The notes under the pieces were generated by a model. The model was not told the DNA's origin. It ran no database searches and saw nothing but the letters and a program-made list of their open reading frames with translations. A stretch of DNA of 64,000 bases. Origin: Shewanella sp. UCD-KL12. Lineage in GTDB: Bacteria > Pseudomonadota > Gammaproteobacteria > Enterobacterales > Shewanellaceae. The stretch's first letter is position 1, and each line of letters starts with the position of its first letter. Positions 9,223 to 16,982 of the stretch are shown here, in pieces. A program made the position numbers and the translations under genes. The stretch is from positions 544,407 to 608,406 of the forward strand of contig NZ_MPHJ01000001.1 in assembly GCF_001957125.1 (NCBI RefSeq). The letters run 5' to 3'.

Positions 9223-9552
9223 ATGAGTGAGAAGAACTCCTGCAGATACCCTTCATTTAAAGCATTTTATCCGTTCTATTTATCACAGCATAGTGACCGT
9301 AAATGTAGAGCGTTGCATTATATTGGTAGTTTATCAGTGCTAGCGCTGTTTGCTTTTAGTGTTAGTTTTGGCTTATATCAACTTTTGCTTCTTTTACCCC
9401 TTGTAGGTTATGGCTTTGCTTGGATTGGCCATTTTGTTTTTGAAAAAAATAGACCTGCGACTTTTCAGTATCCGCTTTACAGTTTTTTTGCCGATTGGGT
9501 AATGCTAGCTCAATGGCTAGTAACTCTAGTTAAGCGTAAAAATGTTAGTTAA
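9223..9552 (+). CDS. Mpo1-like (DUF962) membrane protein
   Basis: A 109-residue protein with two or three hydrophobic helices. It carries the family pattern HYIGSLSVLALFAFSV ... GYGFAWIGHFVFEKNRPATF, including the conserved His residues. Yeast Mpo1 is a 2-hydroxy fatty acid dioxygenase of the same family; the bacterial function is not established. It sits just downstream of the GNAT gene, probably in the same transcript, and immediately before the long CsrB promoter region. Confidence 0.85.
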   Translation: MSEKNSCRYPSFKAFYPFYLSQHSDRKCRALHYIGSLSVLALFAFSVSFGLYQLLLLLPLVGYGFAWIGHFVFEKNRPATFQYPLYSFFADWVMLAQWLVTLVKRKNVS

Positions 9553-9976
9553 TGGCTGAGCGTGTTAATCATAAAGACTAAACGCTCTGTGGGGACTTTA
9601 GCTATTCACATCACTGCTGCTAGGGCTTACAGTACTTTTAATTGTAAATGTATCGCCATTGTTACCATATGGTTGGTATTCGTCTAATAATTATCTGCTG
9701 TTTATGAAATAGCGTTAATCGCTATTTAACACGTCTTACTCTGCTTAAAATTAGACTGCGCAGGTTACTTTAGAAGCTTCTCTCACTTTTTGATCTTATT
9801 TTCTATTAAATTACAGCTAGCTAGAATGGAGATGGCTTCTGCTTATTAGGGGGGAACCATGGCTGTATAGCTAAGATTGTGGGGATGATAAAAGAGTGAA
9901 TGTTGCTTTTTGTTGATATTAATGAAGTGAATTTATTAACATCTGAACAGTCATAATCCTAATTTGCTTGAGTGCG

Positions 9977-9994
9977 TGTGAGAGATCTCTTACA
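9977..9994. promoter_or_regulatory. UvrY/SirA/GacA-type binding site upstream of csrB
   Basis: TGTGAGAGATCTCTTACA is an 18-bp inverted repeat with one imperfect outer pair. It matches the recognised box for the response regulator UvrY/SirA (GacA in Pseudomonas, TGTAAG-N6-CTTACA). It is centred about 180 bp upstream of the inferred CsrB start, the sort of far-upstream position seen for E. coli csrB. It supports BarA-UvrY activation of the RNA. Confidence 0.88.
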
Positions 9995-10151
9995 AGAATG
10001 TAGGACAAGTGGATTGTTTTCTTATGGTGAACCCTCACCCCTACACTTAACTCACTGTTTAGTATCATCTTTGTACGTTTTGTTAGCGACTGCATTCGTT
10101 ATGGATAATGTTAATGTTTAGTATTTAGGCAAATATTTTATCAAGATCACC

Positions 10152-10157
10152 TAGAAT
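10152..10157 (+). promoter_or_regulatory. Candidate -10 element of the CsrB-type RNA
   Basis: TAGAAT lies 8 bp before G10165, the start of a hairpin that presents AGGAAA in its loop. No good -35 box is placed 16-18 bp upstream, which fits an activator-dependent promoter. An alternative pair, TTAATG (10111-10116) with TATTTT (10134-10139), has a 17-bp spacer and would move the start about 20 nt upstream. Confidence 0.45.
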
Positions 10158-10164
10158 TTAACTC

Positions 10165-11012
10165 GTACAAGGAAATGTATGAAAGGGATGGAAACAGTGG
10201 TCAGGAAGATCATATTGTGACAAAGGGATAGTCACAGAATGGATTCATTCAAGGAAGAGATATTCTAGGATTGAGTATCACTTGCTGATAGTAAGCAAAA
10301 TTATCCAGGATGGACAGTTTGCAATCTGGAAGACTGCATACACGGAACGTACAGAAAGGAATCGACAGGGATGAAGTTTGGACACGCTTAAGGATGAGTT
10401 AGCTCGGTTAAAGGATTTATCGAGCAAAGGGATAACAATGGATCTGCATGGATGAACGTTGGACACGCTTAAGGATGAGTTAGCTCGGTTAAAGGATTTA
10501 TCGAGCAAAGGGATAACAATGGATCTGCATGGATGGACGTTGGACACGCTTAAGGATGAGTTAGCTCGGTTAAAGGATTTATCGAGCAAAAGGATAACAA
10601 TGGATCTGCATGGATGAACGTTGGACACGCTTAAGGATGAGTTAGCTCGATTAATGGACTATCGAGTAAATGGATAAATATATGGATATACATGGATGAA
10701 CTTTTGGACACGCTTAAGGATGAGTTAGCTCGATTAATGGATTATCGAGTAAATGGATAAATATATGGATATACATGGATGAACTTTTGGACACGCTTAA
10801 GGATGAGTTAGCTCGGTTAATGGACTATCGAGAATAAGGAAATGTAACCTCAAATATTTTTATTTGTCGATACAGGGAGCTAAAAAGGATGTTACAAGGA
10901 TGATGCAGGGAGCACATTGAACGCATGGATGGTGCAGGGAGCACAATAAATAGCAGGACTGCTTAACAAAAGAGACAGAAAGCGCGACTTCGATGAAGCC
11001 GCGCTTTTTCTT
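10165..11012 (+). ncRNA. csrB: CsrB-family regulatory RNA, greatly expanded
   Basis: CsrB RNAs bind many copies of the translational regulator CsrA through GGA motifs in hairpin loops and so relieve CsrA repression. By hand count this stretch has about 56 GGA triplets on the plus strand. Many sit in loops of clear hairpins: UACA-AGGAAA-UGUA (10166-10179), GTGAC around AAAGGGATA, GATATTC around TAGGATT paired with GAGTATC, and GCTCG/CGAGC around AAAGGA. It ends in a strong intrinsic terminator. An 18-bp UvrY-type box lies upstream. Nearby syd, yqcC and truC are the genes that flank csrB in E. coli, so synteny supports the call. The length, about 850 nt, is more than twice E. coli CsrB (about 370 nt), mostly because of six tandem repeats. 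The 5' end is inferred and not certain. Confidence 0.92.
10378..10835 (+). repeat. Six tandem 81/83-bp repeats inside csrB
   Basis: The core TTGGACACGCTTAAGGATGA recurs at 10378, 10459, 10540, 10621, 10704 and 10787, with periods of 81, 81, 81, 83 and 83 bp. The last copy is partial. Copies 1-3 share one version of the second half (AAAGGATTTATCGAGC, then GGGATAACAATGGATC or, in copy 3, AGGATAACAATGGATC). Copies 4-6 share another (TTAATGGACTATCGAG or TTAATGGATTATCGAG, with copies 4 and 5 continuing into AAATGGATAAATATATGG). Each full unit carries six or seven GGA motifs and a GCTCG/CGAGC-type hairpin. There are no unique spacers, so this is an RNA module amplification and not a CRISPR array. 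Confidence 0.95.
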
Positions 11013-11013
11013 T
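10979..11013 (+). terminator. Intrinsic terminator of the CsrB-type RNA
   Basis: AAAGCGCG (10979-10986) pairs with CGCGCTTT (11000-11007). An inner CTTC/GAAG stem continues after one mismatch, and the T-rich run TTTTTCTTT follows. Orientation is plus, the same as the GGA motifs, which fixes the RNA strand and 3' end. Confidence 0.93.
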
Positions 11014-11126
11014 ATCTATAGGTTATCGATTGTGCTGCGCTTAGCGTTCTACCAACCTACTACTAAGGCCTTTATTAGCAGTTTTTCCTGTGTGATTTTA
11101 TGAATATTTACTTATTCAGGTTGGTA

Positions 11127-11516
11127 TTATTTACATTTACCTGTATTACAACTGCCGCGTGAGCCACAACTTCCACCAACAGAGCCTCTGGACTCTGGGG
11201 CATCTATCCACTCAGGCTCAGGGAAAATTGGCCAAGATACTTTAGTGACCTTTTTACCATGCATTGAGATATTAGCGCGAAATTGATTAATGCCATCAGT
11301 ACTAAACTCAAGAATATATTTGGCTTTCCAAGTAAGCCCACTGCTACCACCTATGCTAGGTCTTGCTGACTCCATTGCAATGGCGAGGAGTTGTACTTTC
11401 TGCTTTTGACACTCTCGTTGAGCATAAACACGGCTCAACTCGGCCATTTGTCGTAATTGCCAAAAGAATGCTGCAATAACGACAAGTGCAACTATGAGTA
11501 AAAAATCTGTCATCAT
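11127..11516 (-). CDS. DUF3301 family membrane-anchored protein
   Basis: A 129-residue protein with one N-terminal transmembrane helix (DFLLIVALVVIAAFFWQLRQ) and a cytosolic remainder with the family segment WKAKYILEFSTDGINQFRANISMHG. The C-terminus is unusually Cys/Gly-rich (GSVGGSCGSRGSCNTGKCK), with three cysteines that might bind metal. The start overlaps the stop of the upstream DUF3549 gene by 4 bp (ATGA), so the two are coupled. Function unknown. Confidence 0.85.
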   Translation of the reverse strand: MMTDFLLIVALVVIAAFFWQLRQMAELSRVYAQRECQKQKVQLLAIAMESARPSIGGSSGLTWKAKYILEFSTDGINQFRANISMHGKKVTKVSWPIFPEPEWIDAPESRGSVGGSCGSRGSCNTGKCK

Positions 11517-12526
11517 GATTTTATGACCTTAAATAAGCCACCGATAGCATTTGCTAATTTAGGGCTACGGTTCGGATTGCGTAGTTCTGATAGTATCAGA
11601 GTTCGCAACAATGGGATTGCCACAATATCAGCAAAAATTTGATTAAAAAAGTGCTGCTCTTGAGTGGCTAATGCTTCTAAGAAGAGTGTACGAGTTTGAT
11701 CATGCTTTAACACTGTCCAGTTTCTCGCCGCAATAGTCAGTAAAGCATCTGCATCTAACAGGGATTTTTCATCGAGATGTGCAATCGCCTTTTGTGCTAG
11801 TTTATCATTCGATGCTAGAGCGCGCAGGAAAAATAGTTTATGGGTGTTGTCGGCACTAAGTAGTTGATTAAGTAGTTTTTCTGCGAGTTGTTCTTCTATA
11901 TTTAAATGCTCTAAACACTGGCAAACTGCTATCTGTACTTCTATTGAACTGCTATCAAAACTGCTGATAAGGTGTGCATTATGATCGAGTTCGTTGGCCC
12001 GTACACAGATATCTGCAATACCTTGTAAGCCTACTTGTTGCCATTTATCTGCTTCAATCTGACCTGATAGATATTGATAGGCGAATTCATACTGAGGTGA
12101 AGCCGTGCCACTGAGTTGCTTTCTAACTAGCGCATTAAAGACTGCTAGCTTTTCAGATGAAGGTTTAAATGCGAAGGGGTGATTTGCAAGCTTTTGTTGC
12201 TCCTCTTCGGTGAGTGTTTTATTTGGATCTTTGCCTAAAGCTTCAATCACCATCTTGATAAATTGCGTTCTGGGAGCTGGAGACAGTAAACCACGTTCAT
12301 CTAAAGGTAGTTTTAAAAACCAAATATAGTGTTGTTGGCTTTTATCCCAAAAGACAACAGCGAACTGTGCATGCCCCTGTATTGGAGATGGGTAAGGAGC
12401 TTCTAGGTTCTCAAATTGATGAAACGCCATTATATCTATGCTTTGTACTCTTCGACCCATGTCATACACTTGAAATTGAGTACTTGCTGTCGATAAAAAT
12501 TGGCTGAGAGTAGTGATTTCTGTCAT
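11513..12526 (-). CDS. DUF3549 family protein
   Basis: A 337-residue soluble protein. The N-terminal half (LSQFLSTASTQFQVYDMGRR and WDKSQQHYIWFLKLPLDERG) and the helical C-terminal half with HEAT-like repeats match DUF3549, a gammaproteobacterial family usually found beside DUF3301 and yqcC-truC. Function unknown. No signal peptide or membrane segment. It is divergent from yqcC, with about 170 bp holding both promoters. Confidence 0.85.
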   Translation of the reverse strand: MTEITTLSQFLSTASTQFQVYDMGRRVQSIDIMAFHQFENLEAPYPSPIQGHAQFAVVFWDKSQQHYIWFLKLPLDERGLLSPAPRTQFIKMVIEALGKDPNKTLTEEEQQKLANHPFAFKPSSEKLAVFNALVRKQLSGTASPQYEFAYQYLSGQIEADKWQQVGLQGIADICVRANELDHNAHLISSFDSSSIEVQIAVCQCLEHLNIEEQLAEKLLNQLLSADNTHKLFFLRALASNDKLAQKAIAHLDEKSLLDADALLTIAARNWTVLKHDQTRTLFLEALATQEQHFFNQIFADIVAIPLLRTLILSELRNPNRSPKLANAIGGLFKVIKS

Positions 12527-12697
12527 TTTGTTTTTATTGCACTGAGATCCGTAATGTAGTGACGACTATTATAGGGAGAAGTCAGTTGAGATGGTATTAT
12601 TGTCAGCTAAATATGATGTGCTAATTGGATATTTCGGCTTTTTCGTTAAATATTGCCATCATTTTGTAAATAGAAGCTAACAGGTGAGAATTTATCT

Positions 12698-13030
12698 ATG
12701 GTGCAGGATAGCCGATATGAAGCGACATCCCATATGCTATACAAAATTGAGAATGAGTTAAAAAATCACGCTTTATGGTCTGATCAAGCCCCCTCAATTG
12801 AAGCCATGGCTGATACATCGCCTTTTAGTGTCGAAACTATGCCTTTTGAAAACTGGGTTCAATTTATTTTCCTACCGAAGATGCGGTCTCTTATCAATGC
12901 AAAGCGTGAACTGCCTTCAAGTATTGCTATAGCACCTATGGCAAGCCATTTATGGAACCATAAAGCTGAATTACAGACGTTGATTACGGTTTTCGAAGAG
13001 CTGGACAAATTTTTAAGTGAATCTAGATAA
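12698..13030 (+). CDS. yqcC: YqcC family protein
   Basis: The 110-residue helical protein contains the YqcC pattern WSDQAPSIEAMADTSPFSVE, then FENWVQFIFLPKMRSLINAK and a short C-terminal helix. Function unknown, but the gene travels with truC and, in E. coli, lies directly beside csrB. It overlaps or abuts truC, depending on which truC start is used. Confidence 0.9.
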   Translation: MVQDSRYEATSHMLYKIENELKNHALWSDQAPSIEAMADTSPFSVETMPFENWVQFIFLPKMRSLINAKRELPSSIAIAPMASHLWNHKAELQTLITVFEELDKFLSESR

Positions 13031-13046
13031 TGATAGTGAAACCAAG

Positions 13047-13862
13047 ATGACAGAGTTAGAACGAATTGAAAATGCATCAGATAGTCTAGAAATAGATGAA
13101 GAGACAGCGCCAGAGATAGAGGTTTTATATGAAGACGAGGATATTGTAGCGATTCATAAACCGGCTGGGCTACTCGTTCACCGCTCATATCTGGCAAGGC
13201 GAGAGCGCTTTTTTGCTATGCAGCTCACTCGTGACAAGGTAGGTTGTCATGTCTTTCCTGTTCATCGACTGGACAGGCCTACATCAGGTGTGTTGCTGTT
13301 TGCCAAAAGCAGCGAGATGGCTAATGTCTTGTGTGAACAGTTTGCTTCGAAAACCATCGAGAAGGAATATTTGGCAATTGTCAGAGGCAATATGCATGAT
13401 GCCGCGACATTAGATTATCCCTTAAAGCAGGAGCTTGATGATCATGGTGATAAAGATGTGGATCCTGATAAGGCAGCTCAAGATGCCGTAACCAGTTATC
13501 AACCTCTACTCAATACCGAGATCCCTTTTCCATCTGGTCGCTATGCAACGAGTCGCTATGCTTTGGTGAAATTAAAGCCTCATACTGGACGAAAGCATCA
13601 GTTACGTCGACATATGGCGCACTTAAGACATCCTATCATTGGCGATACCACTCACGGGGATGGTAAGCAGAATAAGTTTTTTAGGGAGCACTTTTCAGTC
13701 AACCGATTATGGCTAATCGCAAAAAAGTTGTCTTTTTCTCATCCGAGAACGGGGCAGCTAATCTGTATTGAAACAGAATTAGAGGAGCAATGGCTCACAC
13801 TGTTTTCCGCTTTTGGTTGGGACGAGCAATTGTCGACTGAAGAGCCAGTGCTTATCTGCTAA
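13047..13862 (+). CDS. truC: tRNA pseudouridine(65) synthase TruC
   Basis: TruC makes pseudouridine 65 in certain tRNAs. The RluA-type catalytic motif HRLDRPTSGVLLF is visible with its Asp at 13272-13274. Also present are KTIEKEYLAIVRG and LKPHTGRKHQLRRHMAHLRH, typical of the family. The protein carries about 25 extra acidic N-terminal residues before IEVLYEDEDIVAIHKPAGLL, which is where E. coli TruC effectively begins. The ATG at 13047 is preferred; an upstream in-frame GTG at 13017 would overlap yqcC by 14 bp. Neither has a strong ribosome-binding site, so coupling to yqcC is likely. Confidence 0.93.
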   Translation: MTELERIENASDSLEIDEETAPEIEVLYEDEDIVAIHKPAGLLVHRSYLARRERFFAMQLTRDKVGCHVFPVHRLDRPTSGVLLFAKSSEMANVLCEQFASKTIEKEYLAIVRGNMHDAATLDYPLKQELDDHGDKDVDPDKAAQDAVTSYQPLLNTEIPFPSGRYATSRYALVKLKPHTGRKHQLRRHMAHLRHPIIGDTTHGDGKQNKFFREHFSVNRLWLIAKKLSFSHPRTGQLICIETELEEQWLTLFSAFGWDEQLSTEEPVLIC

Positions 13863-14179
13863 AGCTAACCATTGCTTTTAGCTAATATGATTGAGTGGTC
13901 ACGATGTTTCAGCTAATGGGGTTGGAACATCGCTTCTATCTTGATTACTCACATCCATACTTTTTTTCTTTTCAGCGATAAACTTTTCATTCTGAGTGGT
14001 TCTGAAATAGCACATTCTTCTGATATGAGCGGATCGGTGTACATGTTTCAGATGTCTCTGTCTACATGAGTGACGCATCAGTAAGGCCCTTGAAGTTTCA
14101 GCTGAATGAGTTGGCATGAAGCTATCAATAAAGTATGTTTGAAGTATAAATCGAAATTAGATAGAGGGCGATCTGAATC
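13863..14179. repeat. Intergenic region with a direct repeat
   Basis: The 317 bp between truC and the flavodoxin hold no credible gene. TTTCAGCTAATGGGGTTGG (13907-13925) recurs imperfectly as TTTCAGCTGAATGAGTTGG (14096-14114), 189 bp apart in the same orientation. A short open frame across it encodes a basic, low-quality peptide and is not supported. The pair might be edges of a decayed mobile or repeat element; nothing diagnostic was seen. Confidence 0.4.
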
Positions 14180-14644
14180 ATGAAAAAAGTGAATCTGGTA
14201 TTTGGAACTGTGTATGGTAATGCTCAGTTTGTTGCTGAGACCTTATCAGCACTGATGATTGAAGAGGGGAGAGAGGTATCATTGTTGTTAAATGAACAGC
14301 TTGAAGGCTTTATTCCTCCTGAAGATGAATTGTTATTAGTTATTTGTTCAACAACTGGACAAGGTGATGTCCCAGAAGACATACAACCTTGGTTTGAAAT
14401 GTTAAAAAATAAGGCGCCCTATCTTCCAGGACTTAAGTACAGTGTGATCGCTTTAGGGGATTCAAGTTATGAAACCTTTTGTGGTGCCGGAGTTCAATTT
14501 GACGATTTGCTGAGTGAGTGTGGTGCTAAGCGAGTTGGTGAGTTATTGAAGATTGATGCGTGTGAAACTATGGAACCCGAGGTGGAAGCAAAAGCATGGC
14601 TGCAGAGTTGGAACGCGCTTATCGATATGGAAGTCGTTGCCTAA
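14180..14644 (+). CDS. yqcA: Flavodoxin-domain protein YqcA
   Basis: A 154-residue FMN-binding flavodoxin-like protein. The phosphate-binding loop (FGTVYGNAQFVAE), the CSTTGQGDVPED segment and ALGDSSYETFCGAG match MioC/YqcA proteins, which act as small cytosolic electron carriers. In E. coli yqcA is next to truC, as here. The 3' end overlaps the following PTS gene by 49 bp in another frame. Confidence 0.92.
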   Translation: MKKVNLVFGTVYGNAQFVAETLSALMIEEGREVSLLLNEQLEGFIPPEDELLLVICSTTGQGDVPEDIQPWFEMLKNKAPYLPGLKYSVIALGDSSYETFCGAGVQFDDLLSECGAKRVGELLKIDACETMEPEVEAKAWLQSWNALIDMEVVA

Positions 14645-16065
14645 AATATATTAGTCAACATTGGTTTAAATTTGCTCAAAGGTTAAGTCAGTCCTTACTT
14701 ATCCCTATTGCTATATTACCTGCAGCGGGAGTCATGATTGGCTTAGCGACTAATCCACTGCCTTTTATTCCCGATGCTGTATCTTTAGTCATGCTTGCTG
14801 TCGGCAAGCTGATTTTCTCTATGATGCCTATGCTATTTGCAGTGGCTATATCGATAGGGTTTTGTAAAGATCAAGGTATAGCGGCCTTTACTGCCGTATT
14901 CGGTTTTAGCGTTTTTCTGTCCAGTATGGCAGCGCTTGCGCAGGTTTATCACCTGCCGACTAGAATGTTGTGGGGAATAGAGACAATAGACACTGGAATT
15001 GCTGGGGGGATGTTTGTTGGCGCAGTAACGTGTTTGGCTGTAAGGCAGAGTGAAAAAGTCAGGCTTCCTGCTGTATTATCATTTTTTGAGGGGAGAAGAA
15101 GTGCGCCTTTATTAATGATCCCCCTATGTATATTACTCTCTTATCTCGTTATTCAAATTTGGCCCACGCTATCTCATCAAATAGAGCGATTTTCTGATTG
15201 GGTCGTATACCAAAAACCAGCACAAGCATTTGCACTCTATGGCATGGTGGAAAGGTTATTAATCCCTTTAGGCTTACATCACATTTGGAATGCGCCTTTT
15301 TATTTAGAGATGGGGCAGTTTCTCAAGGAGGGAGAGGTCGTAAGGGGGGAAGTTGCACGTTATCTAGCTGGTGATCCTCTTGCTGGCAACTTAGCAGGAG
15401 GGTACTTGATTAAAATGTGGGGCTTACCTGCTGCTGCGATTGCTATATGGCGCTGTGCAGACAAAGCTCAAAGAAATCGAGTGGCAGGCATTATGATATC
15501 TGCAGCTTCAGCAAGTTGGCTAACTGGGGTTACAGAGCCAATAGAGTTTGCTTTCATGTTTGTCGCTCCCTTGCTGTTTCTATTGCACGCTTTAATGACT
15601 GGACTTGCCTATGCGGTATGTATCTCACTTGATATTCATCACAGCATTGTATTTTCCCATGGTCTTGTTGATTTTACTTTACTGATAAGCAATGCCAAGA
15701 ATAGTGAATGGTTTCTTATTTTAGGCCCAATTACAGCTGTTATTTACTACATCGTTTTTCGCAGCTCGATATTGATGTTTAACCTTAAAACACCAGGAAG
15801 GGTTGAGGGAGAAGACCAACCCAAAGCAAGCTTACTGACAATCATCAATGCGTTAGGTGGTAGTGATAATATATTAGATTTAAACGCATGCCTGACACGG
15901 CTTAGGTTGAGCGTAAAGCAGCCAAAACTTGTTGATAAATTAAGGCTTGAGCAACTTGGTGCTAAAGGTGTGGTGATTGTTGGCAATGGTGTGCAGCTTG
16001 TATATGGTACTAAAGCGGAAAGTTTACGTCGGCTATTACAAAGATATATGGATACCCGCTCTTGA
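14596..16065 (+). CDS. PTS sugar transporter EIICB, glucose family
   Basis: The EIIC membrane domain (about residues 25-395) shows PtsG-type motifs, including LGLHHIWNAPFYLEMG and TGVTEPIEFAFMFVAP. A C-terminal EIIB domain follows with the phosphorylatable cysteine in NACLTRLRLSV (about Cys432). It would import and phosphorylate a hexose using phosphate from a separate EIIA, which is neither fused nor nearby. The ATG at 14596 lies inside yqcA, with GGTGGAAG about 7 nt upstream and no later suitable start before the first membrane helix, so a 49-bp overlap is likely real. The sugar cannot be told from sequence. No sugar catabolism gene or regulator adjoins it. Confidence 0.85.
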   Translation: MAAELERAYRYGSRCLKYISQHWFKFAQRLSQSLLIPIAILPAAGVMIGLATNPLPFIPDAVSLVMLAVGKLIFSMMPMLFAVAISIGFCKDQGIAAFTAVFGFSVFLSSMAALAQVYHLPTRMLWGIETIDTGIAGGMFVGAVTCLAVRQSEKVRLPAVLSFFEGRRSAPLLMIPLCILLSYLVIQIWPTLSHQIERFSDWVVYQKPAQAFALYGMVERLLIPLGLHHIWNAPFYLEMGQFLKEGEVVRGEVARYLAGDPLAGNLAGGYLIKMWGLPAAAIAIWRCADKAQRNRVAGIMISAASASWLTGVTEPIEFAFMFVAPLLFLLHALMTGLAYAVCISLDIHHSIVFSHGLVDFTLLISNAKNSEWFLILGPITAVIYYIVFRSSILMFNLKTPGRVEGEDQPKASLLTIINALGGSDNILDLNACLTRLRLSVKQPKLVDKLRLEQLGAKGVVIVGNGVQLVYGTKAESLRRLLQRYMDTRS

Positions 16066-16110
16066 GCACATAGCACTAGCGTTTGTAGTTTTAAACATTG
16101 AGGTAAAGTA

Positions 16111-16944
16111 ATGGAAAGAAAAGTATTAATAACCGATTGTGCTGATGCGAAGGGACTGATCACAAAAATTACGGGCGTTTGTTTTAATCATCGACTTAAC
16201 ATTATAAAAAATAGTGAGTTTGTTGATAACTCTCAGGGGCGTTTCTATATGAGAACCGAACTTGAAGGCGACTTTAATGACCCGCAAATTTTGGCTGATC
16301 TCAATGAGGTGCTTCCCCATGAAAGCCATCTGAAATTGGTGAGTACGAGTAAGAAGCGAGTTGTCATCATGGTGACGAAGGAGGCGCACTGTCTTGGTGA
16401 TATTTTGATGAAGGCCTATTATGGCGGGTTAGATGTTGAGATCGCGGCGATAGTAGGAAATTATGACTCGTTAAAACCTTTAGCCGATAAATTCGATATC
16501 CCGTTTCACTTTATTTCTCATCAAGGTATTAGTCGCCCAGAGCATGAAAAGTTGATGGAGGATGTGATTGAGAGTTACGCACCTGACTACCTAGTTTTAG
16601 CTAAGTTTATGCGCATACTAACCCCTGAATTTGTTGCACATTTTCCTAATCGGATTATTAATATCCATCACTCATTCTTACCGGCATTTATTGGCGCATC
16701 ACCCTATCGTCAGGCATGGGAGAGGGGCGTTAAAATCATTGGAGCAACAGCTCATTTTGTTAATAACTGTCTCGATGAAGGGCCAATTATCAAGCAAGAT
16801 GTCATACATGTTGATCACTCATTCAGCGCCGAAGACTTAGCTAGAAACGGAAGAGATGTTGAAAAGAGTGTGTTAAGTAAGGCGCTTCAATTAGTGTTAC
16901 ACGAAGAGGTGATTGTTTACGGGAATAAAACAGTGGTGTTCTAG
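16111..16944 (+). CDS. purU: Formyltetrahydrofolate deformylase
   Basis: PurU hydrolyses 10-formyl-THF to formate and THF, balancing one-carbon pools and feeding formate to PurT. The 277-residue protein has an N-terminal ACT domain (residues about 4-85) and a formyltransferase-like catalytic domain with the motif NIHHSFLPAFIGASPYRQA. It also has the downstream IGATAHFVNNCLDEGPII containing the conserved His and Asp. Length is normal. It follows the PTS gene by 45 bp with its own GAGGTAAAG ribosome-binding site. Confidence 0.95.
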   Translation: MERKVLITDCADAKGLITKITGVCFNHRLNIIKNSEFVDNSQGRFYMRTELEGDFNDPQILADLNEVLPHESHLKLVSTSKKRVVIMVTKEAHCLGDILMKAYYGGLDVEIAAIVGNYDSLKPLADKFDIPFHFISHQGISRPEHEKLMEDVIESYAPDYLVLAKFMRILTPEFVAHFPNRIINIHHSFLPAFIGASPYRQAWERGVKIIGATAHFVNNCLDEGPIIKQDVIHVDHSFSAEDLARNGRDVEKSVLSKALQLVLHEEVIVYGNKTVVF

Positions 16945-16982
16945 GCAGTCGTTTTTAGCTAAAACTCTTCGCTGTAAAACAG

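Larger units (their letters stand above)
9553..10164. other. Long non-coding region upstream of the CsrB-type RNA
   Basis: About 610 bp without a credible gene. It holds the 18-bp UvrY/GacA-type palindrome (9977-9994) and the presumed promoter near 10111-10157. The rest is AT-rich. Its length fits a promoter controlled by distant activator and DNA-bending proteins, as known for csrB in E. coli. Confidence 0.6.

Noticed and set aside
10278..10628. A 116-codon minus-strand frame encoding a repeated peptide (SNVHPCRSIVIPLLDKSFNR)
   Set aside because: It is the antisense of the CsrB tandem repeats. An 81-bp period is a multiple of three, so any open frame repeats automatically; it stops being regular when the period changes to 83.
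10378..10835. CRISPR array
   Set aside because: The units are contiguous 81/83-bp repeats with no unique spacers and no cas genes nearby; the repeats carry GGA hairpins and belong to the CsrB RNA.
13899..14117. 72-codon minus-strand frame between truC and yqcA
   Set aside because: Low-complexity basic peptide without a plausible ribosome-binding site, spanning the direct repeat; nothing supports coding.
15747..16163. 138-codon minus-strand frame across the end of the PTS gene and start of purU
   Set aside because: Antisense to two well-supported genes, with no family resemblance.
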